Positions 58,143 through 64,000 of a stretch of 64,000 nucleotides of DNA are shown in pieces (the first letter of the stretch is position 1; every line of letters begins with the position of its first letter). Position numbers and translations under genes: made by a program. The notes below the pieces were generated by a model. It did not search any database. It was not told the origin of the DNA and worked only from the letters and a program-made list of their open reading frames with translations. Source of the stretch: Methylocystis parvus OBBP (GTDB taxonomy: Bacteria > Pseudomonadota > Alphaproteobacteria > Rhizobiales > Beijerinckiaceae); assembly GCF_027571405.1 (NCBI RefSeq), contig NZ_CP092968.1, positions 3,432,001-3,496,000 of the forward strand, in the 5' to 3' direction.

Positions 58143-59387
58143 TCAGGCCGCAGCGCCGGCCATGGCGGCGGCCACGATGCGCTGCGCCTCCTCCGAGACA
58201 GGCGGCATGTCGCGCAACGCCTGTATGACGCCGCGAATTTCCGCCTCGGTGTGATTCGCCGAGAAGAAGAAGCGCAGGCGGGGGCCGTCCTTCGGAACGC
58301 CGATGCGCACCACGGGCGGCACGTAATAGCCCTTTTCGAGCAGATGCCGCGCGGCCCACATGGTCTCGAGATCGCTCTCGAAGAGGATGGGCACGACGCC
58401 GCGGCCGATGGCGGGGCCGGTGGAGAAGCCGTTTTCATGCGCGACCTGACGGAACAGCTCCGCGTTCTGTGCGAGCTTGCCGATGCGCCAGGTCTCTTCC
58501 TGCATGAGCTGGAGCGCGGTGCGCGCCGCCGCGAGAATGACGGGCGAAAAGCCCACGCTGTAAACGAAGCCCGGCAGCGTGAAGCGGAACCACTCGATCA
58601 CTTCCTTGCTGGCGCAGATATAGCCGCCGCAGGAGGCCAGCGATTTCGACAGCGTGCCGATGATGAGGTCGATGCGCCGCGGATCGACGCCCTGATGCTC
58701 GGCGAGGCCTCGGCCCGTCGCGCCCAGCACGCCCAGCGAATGGGCTTCGTCGACCATCAGCCAGATCTTGTATTTGTCCTTGATTTCACAGAGACGCGGC
58801 AGATCGGCCGTGTCGCCGTCCATGCTGTAGACGCCTTCGACCACGACGAGGACGTTGCGATATTCCTCCCGGTGCCGGGCGAGCAGATGGTCAAGATGGT
58901 CCATGTCGTTATGGCGGAACTTGATGACATGGGCCGGCGCGCCCTCGGCGCCGTAGACGATCGAGTTGTGCGCGAGTTCGTCGATGAAAATGGCGTCGCG
59001 CTTGCCGTTCATCAGATAGGAAATGGTGGTGACGTTGGAGAGATAGCCGGAGACGAGCGCCAGCGCGCTCTCCATGCCGATGAATTTGGCGATCTCCGCC
59101 TCGAACTGCGTGTGCGTCGTGCGCTCGCCGCCGACGAGCCGCGACGCCAGCGCCCCGACGCCGAGCCCGTCGACCTCGCGCTTGGCCTCCTCGCGGATGC
59201 GCGGATGGTTGGCGAGGCCGAGATAGTCATAATTGGCGAAGCTGACGAAATGCACGCCCTGCGCCTCGAAATCCGCCTTGAGCTTGTCGATCTGGGCGAA
59301 GAAGGGGTTGCTGAATTCGAGAAGGGCGTTGCCGGCGAAGCGGAATCTCCGCGAGGCGTAGTCCGGGAGGCTTCTGTGTCTCGTCAC
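58143..59387 (-). CDS. spt: serine palmitoyltransferase-like alpha-oxoamine synthase
   Basis: A 414-residue PLP enzyme of the alpha-oxoamine synthase family. Motifs are FANYDYLGLANHPR (~50-63), His140 in DELAHNS (cofactor stacking), DEAHSLG (213-219, Asp for the PLP nitrogen) and the Schiff-base Lys248 in GTLSKSLASCGGYI. That last motif, with the neighbouring ceramide-synthase-like, desaturase and hydroxylase genes, points to serine palmitoyltransferase, which condenses serine with an acyl thioester to 3-ketodihydrosphingosine. It lacks the membrane anchor of eukaryotic enzymes, as do soluble bacterial SPTs. 5-aminolevulinate synthase, KBL and BioF are the family alternatives; context disfavours them. 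Confidence 0.8.
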   Translation of the reverse strand: MTRHRSLPDYASRRFRFAGNALLEFSNPFFAQIDKLKADFEAQGVHFVSFANYDYLGLANHPRIREEAKREVDGLGVGALASRLVGGERTTHTQFEAEIAKFIGMESALALVSGYLSNVTTISYLMNGKRDAIFIDELAHNSIVYGAEGAPAHVIKFRHNDMDHLDHLLARHREEYRNVLVVVEGVYSMDGDTADLPRLCEIKDKYKIWLMVDEAHSLGVLGATGRGLAEHQGVDPRRIDLIIGTLSKSLASCGGYICASKEVIEWFRFTLPGFVYSVGFSPVILAAARTALQLMQEETWRIGKLAQNAELFRQVAHENGFSTGPAIGRGVVPILFESDLETMWAARHLLEKGYYVPPVVRIGVPKDGPRLRFFFSANHTEAEIRGVIQALRDMPPVSEEAQRIVAAAMAGAAA

Positions 59388-59590
59388 TGAATTCGCTGTC
59401 CCTAAAGGCCGGGGCGCGCCGCGCGCACTTGGTTCACGAAGAATCAGGGCGCCGTTGCGGCGCCCGAGGAGTGATCGCGTCCCTTATCATCCCGAGCCCC
59501 TGCGCGCCAGTGCGCCCATGCCCGCGGCGGGCGGGCGCGGCCTCGCGCCGCTATGGCGCTTCCGCCCGGCATTCTTTATTGGCTAGCGCC

Positions 59591-60253
59591 ATGGAAGAGA
59601 CGCCGCATCGACCCCATGCCGACCTTCGTTCCGCTCTGCGGCTGCGGGTGGAGAATCTCGCCGTCGCGCGCGGCGGCCGGCCGGTGCTGCAGAGTGTGGG
59701 CTTTACCGTTTCCGGCGGCGAGGCGCTGGTGGTGACGGGCCGCAACGGCGCCGGAAAATCGACCCTGCTGCGCGCTATTGCGGGGCTCCTGCCCCACGCC
59801 GAGGGGCGGATCGCGCTGGAGGGCGCGGGCGAGGAGGCGGAGCCGCCTCAATATGCGCATTACCTCGCCCATGCGGACGGCATGAAGGCGGCGCTCACCG
59901 TCGAAGAGAATCTCGACTTCTGGTCGGGATATCTCGCCCGCGAGCCCGACGGCCGCAGCCGCTCCGTCCCGGACGCTTTGGCGGTCGTCGGCCTCGGCCA
60001 TGCGCTGCTCGCGCCTTTCGGAGCCCTGTCGGCGGGGCAGAAGCGCCGCGCCGCCCTGGCGCGGCTGCTCGTCGCCTTCCGGCCCATCTGGCTCCTCGAC
60101 GAGCCCCTCACCGCTCTCGACAAGGCCTCCCGCGGCAAATTCGCGGCGGCGATGCGGGATCATTGCGCTCTCGGCGGGATCGTCGTCGCCGCGACGCATG
60201 AGCCGCTGGGCCTGGAAGAAGCCGCGGAGCTGGCCTTGGGAGGCGCGAGATGA
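59591..60253 (+). CDS. ccmA: heme exporter ATP-binding protein CcmA
   Basis: A 220-residue ABC ATPase. Walker A is GRNGAGKST, the signature region LSAGQKRRAALARLL and Walker B IWLLDEPLTALD. With CcmB and CcmC it powers release of holo-CcmE in cytochrome c maturation. The ATG at 59591 begins shortly before the conserved VENLAVARGG; the open frame starts at 59429. ccmB overlaps its end by 4 bases. Confidence 0.92.
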   Translation: MEETPHRPHADLRSALRLRVENLAVARGGRPVLQSVGFTVSGGEALVVTGRNGAGKSTLLRAIAGLLPHAEGRIALEGAGEEAEPPQYAHYLAHADGMKAALTVEENLDFWSGYLAREPDGRSRSVPDALAVVGLGHALLAPFGALSAGQKRRAALARLLVAFRPIWLLDEPLTALDKASRGKFAAAMRDHCALGGIVVAATHEPLGLEEAAELALGGAR

Positions 60254-60921
60254 GTTCGCCGCTGGCGGCGCTTTTTCTGCGCGAATGGCGCATCGCCCGC
60301 CGCGTCGGCGGCTCGGGCGCCATGGGCGTGGTGTTTTTCCTCACCCTCGTGACCATCGTGCCCTTCGCGGTGGGGCCGGACCCCAACCTGTTGGGGCGCA
60401 TCGGGCCGGCGATCCTGTGGATCGCGGCGCTGCTCGCGAGCCTCCTCGCTTTCGACCGGCTGTTCCAGGCCGACGCCGAGGACGGCTCGCTCGATCTGCT
60501 GCATCTCTCGCAGACTCCCCTGGAGCTGGCGGTGCTGGTCAAATGCGCGGCCCATTGGGCGGCGACCGGCCTGCCGCTCATCCTCGCCGCGCCTTTTCTG
60601 GGGCTGATGCTGCAGCAGGAGACGATGGCGCTCGTCGGCGTCGTCGCGACGCTTCTCGTCGGCACGCCGGCTCTGACCCTCATCGGCGCCATCGGCGCGG
60701 CGGCGACGGTGACCGTGCGGCGCGGCGGCCTGCTCATGGCGCTCCTTGTCCTGCCGCTGACGATCCCCGTGCTGATCTTCGGCGTCTCGGCGTCGCAGGC
60801 GGCGACGGGCGGAACGGTGCCGTTTTTGTCGCCCTTCTCGATCCTCTGCGCCATCACGCTGGTCGCGCTGGCGCTCTGTCCCTTCGCGGCGGCGGCGGCG
60901 CTGCGGCATTTAGGGGAGTAG
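60250..60921 (+). CDS. ccmB: heme exporter permease CcmB
   Basis: A 223-residue six-helix membrane protein. LAALFLREWRIARRVGGSGAMGVVFFLTLVTIVPFAVGPD is the standard CcmB N-terminus, and DRLFQADAEDGSLDLL is the conserved loop. It is coupled to ccmA by ATGA. ccmC, ccmD and ccmG, which usually follow, are absent. Instead the next genes, convergent, are a DUF5615/DUF433 module, so the system I genes are scattered (ccmAB here, ccmIEFH at 26-30 kb). Confidence 0.93.
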   Translation: MSSPLAALFLREWRIARRVGGSGAMGVVFFLTLVTIVPFAVGPDPNLLGRIGPAILWIAALLASLLAFDRLFQADAEDGSLDLLHLSQTPLELAVLVKCAAHWAATGLPLILAAPFLGLMLQQETMALVGVVATLLVGTPALTLIGAIGAAATVTVRRGGLLMALLVLPLTIPVLIFGVSASQAATGGTVPFLSPFSILCAITLVALALCPFAAAAALRHLGE

Positions 60922-60923
60922 GG

Positions 60924-61286
60924 TTAGCTGCGTTCTCGGATACGCACGCGACCCGGTTCGACGATCCAGAGCTCACGATCGATAGGCCGAACGCGTAACA
61001 GCGCCGCCAATTCGGTCATTCGCGCAGTAATCGCCTGCGGTGTGAGACGTCCGGGGCTTTCCAAAATCACGATTCCGGCCACGGCTTCCGGCGGGAAGCG
61101 CAGCACATGCCCGAAATCGTGATCGAGCGTAACGAGGACGCGGTCTTCATCGCGGCATACCCGGTAAAGCAAATCGTCTGGCGACCCGCTAAGCTTTTGT
61201 TCCGCCACGGTCATTACGTCATGGCCATCGGCTTCCAATACGCTTTTCCCGAGCGAGCCTATGTTTTCGTCGAGCTTGAATTTCAT
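60924..61286 (-). CDS. DUF5615 family PIN-like protein (putative toxin)
   Basis: A 120-residue protein. FKLDENIG at the N-terminus and RVLVTLDHDFGHVLRFPP supply the acidic residues of a PIN-like nuclease (Asp-Glu-Asn, Asp-His-Asp). IVILESPGRLTPQAI and LWIVEPGRVRIRER complete the DUF5615 pattern. Such proteins pair with DUF433 partners as putative type II toxin-antitoxin systems. Its start overlaps the DUF433 stop by 4 bases. Confidence 0.85.
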   Translation of the reverse strand: MKFKLDENIGSLGKSVLEADGHDVMTVAEQKLSGSPDDLLYRVCRDEDRVLVTLDHDFGHVLRFPPEAVAGIVILESPGRLTPQAITARMTELAALLRVRPIDRELWIVEPGRVRIRERS

Positions 61287-61525
61287 TCCGCCGCCGAAAG
61301 CGGAACCGGGATAATCTTTTCACGCGCCATCTCCGCGCCGTAAGCGAGCGCCGCGCGCACGTCGTCCACCGTCAATTCCGGATAGTGAGATAGAATATCC
61401 GCAACGCTCTCGCCGTTCGCCAGGAAGTCAAGGATCAAAGAGACCCAGATGCGCGTCCCCCTGATGCGTGGTTTTCCACCGCATATATTTGGATCGATCG
61501 ATATGCGCTCGAGAGGATGTGTCAT
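61283..61525 (-). CDS. DUF433 family protein (putative antitoxin)
   Basis: An 80-residue protein. RISIDPNICGGKPRIRGTRIWVSLILDFLANGESVADILSHYPELTVDDVRAAL is a canonical DUF433 helix-turn-helix-like domain. It is cotranscribed with and precedes the DUF5615 gene. No Shine-Dalgarno is obvious before the ATG at 61525. Confidence 0.88.
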   Translation of the reverse strand: MTHPLERISIDPNICGGKPRIRGTRIWVSLILDFLANGESVADILSHYPELTVDDVRAALAYGAEMAREKIIPVPLSAAE

Positions 61526-61570
61526 AGGAGCAACCTAACAGAACTTCATTGTCCGTCCAAAGTTCATAGA

Positions 61571-62362
61571 TTACTTTTCAGGCCAGTGCGGCGCGCGCTT
61601 CTCCAAAAACGCCGCGATCCCCTCCTTGGCGTCCTCCGCCAGCATATTCTCCGCCATCACGGCGCTCGCCATCTCATAGGCTTCGGCGAGCGGCTTCTCA
61701 CGCTGGGCGTAGAAGGCGCGCTTGCCGAAGCGGATCGCCTGCGGCGACTTGCGCGCAATCTCTTCGGCGAGCGTCCGCGCGCCGGTTCGCGCGCCCTCGA
61801 CCTCCACCCGATTGACGAGGCCGATGCGCAACGCCGCCTCGGCGCCGATCGGAACGCCCGTCAGCAGCATCTCCATCGCATGTTTGGGCGCGACATTGCG
61901 CGAGAGCGCCACCGCCGGGGTCGAGCAGAAGAGGCCGATATCGACGCCCGGCGTGCAGAAACGCGCGTGAGGCCCCGCGACGGCGAGATCGCAGCTCGCG
62001 ACGAGCTGGCAGCCGGCGGCGGTCGCCATCTCATCCACCGCCGCGATCACGGGGATGGGCAGGCTCACAATCTGCTGCATGACGGAAGAGCAGGCGCGCA
62101 TCGTCGTCTCGAAAAAGGCGCGGCCGCGGTCGGGGTCGTTGCGATGCGCGGTCAGCTCCTTGAGGTCGTGTCCGGCGCAGAAGGCCGGCCCCTCGGCCTG
62201 GAGAATGACGACGCGAATATCGTCCTGCGCAGCCAGTTCTCGAAGATTGGCGGAAAGCGCTCCGAGCAGTTGGAGCGACAGCGCATTGCGCGAGGCCGGG
62301 CTGTTGAGCGTCAGCGTCGCGACCTGCTCGCTTTTCTCGCACAAAACCAGGTCGGCGGTCAT
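61571..62362 (-). CDS. crotonase-family protein, ECHDC3-like, lacking catalytic glutamates
   Basis: A 263-residue crotonase fold. The oxyanion-hole segment FCAGHDLKEL and AAVDEMATAAGCQLVASCDLAVA are present. In true enoyl-CoA hydratases two glutamates, in GGGCEL and in the PE motif, do the chemistry. Here they are Gln (GCQL) and Gly (TPGVDIGLFCSTPAVALSR). That substitution pattern and the following VALSR match the ECHDC3 branch, whose reaction is not established. It should not be read as a working hydratase. It is followed on the same strand by a terminator and a PBP1A gene further left in transcription order only by coordinate, not by operon. Confidence 0.82.
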   Translation of the reverse strand: MTADLVLCEKSEQVATLTLNSPASRNALSLQLLGALSANLRELAAQDDIRVVILQAEGPAFCAGHDLKELTAHRNDPDRGRAFFETTMRACSSVMQQIVSLPIPVIAAVDEMATAAGCQLVASCDLAVAGPHARFCTPGVDIGLFCSTPAVALSRNVAPKHAMEMLLTGVPIGAEAALRIGLVNRVEVEGARTGARTLAEEIARKSPQAIRFGKRAFYAQREKPLAEAYEMASAVMAENMLAEDAKEGIAAFLEKRAPHWPEK

Positions 62363-62390
62363 GAGATTCTATTCGGATGGAGCGACCACG

Positions 62391-62430
62391 TTAAAAATAG
62401 AGCGGCCGGAAACTCTCGTCTCCGGCCGCT
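62391..62430 (-). terminator. intrinsic terminator of the PBP1A gene
   Basis: On the minus strand, AGCGGCCGGA and TCCGGCCGCT arms (10-bp perfect stem, 10-base loop) are followed by CTATTTTTAAC, just past the PBP stop at 62443. Confidence 0.9.
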
Positions 62431-62442
62431 GAAACAAATGGC

Positions 62443-64000
62443 TCAGTAAAGTCCGCCCGTCCCCGTTCCGACGCGCTGATCGGCGTCGTGCTGGTTGTTG
62501 AGCTGACGGGGACCGTCGCCGCCGCCGCCGCCGGAATAGGATTCGGGCGGGGCCGTGCCGGGTTTGAAAGCCCAGAGTTCGCCGCCATTGGCGCGCAGGC
62601 CGCTGCCCGGATTCACGGAAATCAGCTTGATGCCCGGCGGCACGCGGAACGGGGTGTCGGGCTTGTCCTTCAGCGCCGCCGTCATGAAGTCGCGGAAAAT
62701 CGGCGCGGCGAACAACGCGGCCTGGGCGTGGCTGCCCATGGAGCGCGGCCGGTCATAGCCGATATAGACGCCGACGGCGAGATCGGGGGAGTAGCCGACG
62801 AACCAGAGATCCTTGGCGTCGTTGGTCGTGCCCGTCTTGCCGGCGAGGTGCTTGCCGACGGATTTGATCGAGACGCCCGTGCCGCGCTGGATGACATGCT
62901 CCATGATGGAGGTGATCTGATAGGCGGTGAGCGGGTCGAGCACCTGCTCGCGCTTGTCGATCAGCTTGGGCTCGTTCTGATTGTCCCATTTCGCCGCGTC
63001 GCAGCCCAGGCACTGGCGCTCGTCATGGCGGAAAATGGTCTTGCCCCAGCGGTCCTGCACGCGGTCGATCAGCGTCGGCTTGATGCGCTTGCCGCCATTG
63101 GCGAACATCGAATAGCCCGTCACCATCTTGAGCAGCGTCGTCTCGCCCGCGCCGAGCGAGAGCGAGAGATAGGGGCCCATATCGTCATAGACGCCGAAGC
63201 GCTTGGCGTATTCCGCGATGAGCGGCATGCCGACGTCCTTGGCGAGGCGCACCGTCATCATGTTCTTGGAGTGCACGACGCCGTGGTCCAGCGGATGCGC
63301 GCCGGTGCCGTGGCCGCCTTCGAAGTTTTCGGGCGTCCAATAGCTGCCGTCCGCCTGCTGGATCGAGACCGGCTCGTCGAGGATCGAGGATGAGGGCGTA
63401 TAGCCGTTGTCGAGCGCCGTCGCATAAACGAAAGGCTTGAAGGACGAGCCAGGCTGGCGCAGCGCCTGCGTCGCGCGGTTGAATTCCGACTGGTCGAAGG
63501 AGAAGCCGCCGATCATGGAGAAGACGCGGCCCGTATAGGGATCCATCGCCACCATGGCGCCGGAGATTTCCGGAATCTGGCGCAGGCGGAAGCGGCCCGG
63601 ATTGCCGGCCATGGGCTCGACATAGATCACGTCGCCGACCGAGAGCGCGCTGCGTGGGCTGCGGCCCGTCCAGCGCATGCCCTCCGCCGTGAGGAGGCCG
63701 GTCTCGCGTTCGCGGGCGACGTCGCCCGAGGCCTCGCGGCCGGGCTGCAGGCCGATGCGGGCGCCGGCGTCGCCCGCGTCGAGCACGACGGCGAGCCGCC
63801 AGGGCTTGATGTCGCCGAGCGCGGGAATATTGGCGAGCGGAACGCCCCAGTCGGACGAAATGTCGATATGGTTCATCGCGCCGCGGAAGCCATGCGCCTC
63901 GTCGAAGCGCACGAGGCCGTCGGCGAGCGCCTTGCGGGTCCAGGCCTGCATCTTGGGATCGAGCGTCGTGCGCACCGACAGGCCGCCCTCATAAAGGCCC
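62443..64000 (-). CDS. mrcA: penicillin-binding protein 1A, C-terminal part
   Basis: About 519 residues run off the right edge. The visible part is the transpeptidase half of a bifunctional class A PBP. The catalytic serine is in PGSSFKPFVYA (SxxK), SKN is in HSKNMMTVR, and KTGTT is in AGKTGTTNDAKDLWF, with an OB-like insertion before it (WTGRSPRSALSVGDVIYVEP). The glycosyltransferase domain lies outside the window. The C-terminal tail is Gly-rich and low complexity. It would polymerise and cross-link septal or lateral peptidoglycan. Confidence 0.9.
   Translation of the reverse strand, partial: GLYEGGLSVRTTLDPKMQAWTRKALADGLVRFDEAHGFRGAMNHIDISSDWGVPLANIPALGDIKPWRLAVVLDAGDAGARIGLQPGREASGDVARERETGLLTAEGMRWTGRSPRSALSVGDVIYVEPMAGNPGRFRLRQIPEISGAMVAMDPYTGRVFSMIGGFSFDQSEFNRATQALRQPGSSFKPFVYATALDNGYTPSSSILDEPVSIQQADGSYWTPENFEGGHGTGAHPLDHGVVHSKNMMTVRLAKDVGMPLIAEYAKRFGVYDDMGPYLSLSLGAGETTLLKMVTGYSMFANGGKRIKPTLIDRVQDRWGKTIFRHDERQCLGCDAAKWDNQNEPKLIDKREQVLDPLTAYQITSIMEHVIQRGTGVSIKSVGKHLAGKTGTTNDAKDLWFVGYSPDLAVGVYIGYDRPRSMGSHAQAALFAAPIFRDFMTAALKDKPDTPFRVPPGIKLISVNPGSGLRANGGELWAFKPGTAPPESYSGGGGGDGPRQLNNQHDADQRVGTGTGGLY

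Noticed and set aside
58143-59387. 5-aminolevulinate synthase (HemA)
   Set aside because: The active-site segment GTLSKSLASCGGYI and lipid-gene neighbours fit serine palmitoyltransferase better; a family tree would settle it.

Overview
The window is a high-GC chromosomal segment from an alphaproteobacterium, most likely of the order Hyphomicrobiales. The pointers are the split cycHJKL-type cytochrome c cluster (ccmI-ccmE-ccmF-ccmH), hpnN, a prfA/ptsP neighbourhood, tandem bacterial transglutaminase-like cysteine peptidases, an Omp25-like barrel and a CtrA-type TTAA-N7-TTAA site. The lipid genes and the many palindromic intergenic repeats would fit a Methylocystis/Methylosinus/Beijerinckiaceae-like genome. 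No methane or methanol gene lies here, so the genus is a guess. Almost all sequence is ordinary coding DNA. The long ORFs antisense to real genes are high-GC shadows and are not listed.

Layout. 1-1.8 kb: end of a cobalamin operon (cobQ end, cobC/cobD, bluB). 2.3-11.4 kb: a leftward four-gene tripartite RND efflux operon (NodT-type outer membrane factor, adaptor, two MdtB/MdtC-like pumps). 11.6-17 kb: DUF2147 protein, hopanoid transporter HpnN, DUF1624 membrane protein and CcdA. 17-25.8 kb: PilZ protein, FecR/beta-barrel fusion, acyltransferase, D-amino-acid-dehydrogenase-like protein, VIT family transporter, purB, DUF2721 and a lone AAA ATPase. 25.9-30.7 kb: ccmI-ccmE-ccmF-ccmH, with repeats in every junction. 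30.7-36.6 kb: phosphate permease, LysR/SDR divergent pair, zinc-finger protein, a lower-GC higBA toxin-antitoxin locus and an FAD monooxygenase. 36.7-45.4 kb: OmpV-like protein, two tandem C93 peptidases, gamma-carbonic anhydrase, heparinase-like protein, purH and small secreted proteins. 45.5-54.5 kb: prfA, ptsP, an EAL protein with a degenerate GGDEF domain, and ligA. 54.7-59.4 kb: a candidate sphingolipid cluster. 59.6-64 kb: ccmA-ccmB, a DUF433/DUF5615 module, an ECHDC3-like protein and a truncated PBP1A.

The most interesting region is 54.7-59.4 kb. It combines a serine-palmitoyltransferase-like enzyme, a GNAT-fold protein resembling the bacterial ceramide synthase, a desaturase whose histidine boxes match eukaryotic dihydroceramide delta-4 desaturase (DEGS1), and a hydroxylase like FA2H/Scs7. 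If these assignments hold, the organism would make unsaturated, possibly 2-hydroxylated ceramides with eukaryote-like chemistry. The ketone-reduction step is not encoded here.

The second theme is repeat DNA. A ~198 bp MITE-like element with terminal inverted repeats occurs three times, two of them inside the sphingolipid cluster and one at the ccmF-ccmH junction. A separate GTCATTGCGAG-type palindrome family and a CCCTCACCCC-type family fill other junctions. One locus, just upstream of ligA, is a perfect 32-bp-armed palindrome enclosing a perfect 24-bp-armed palindrome.
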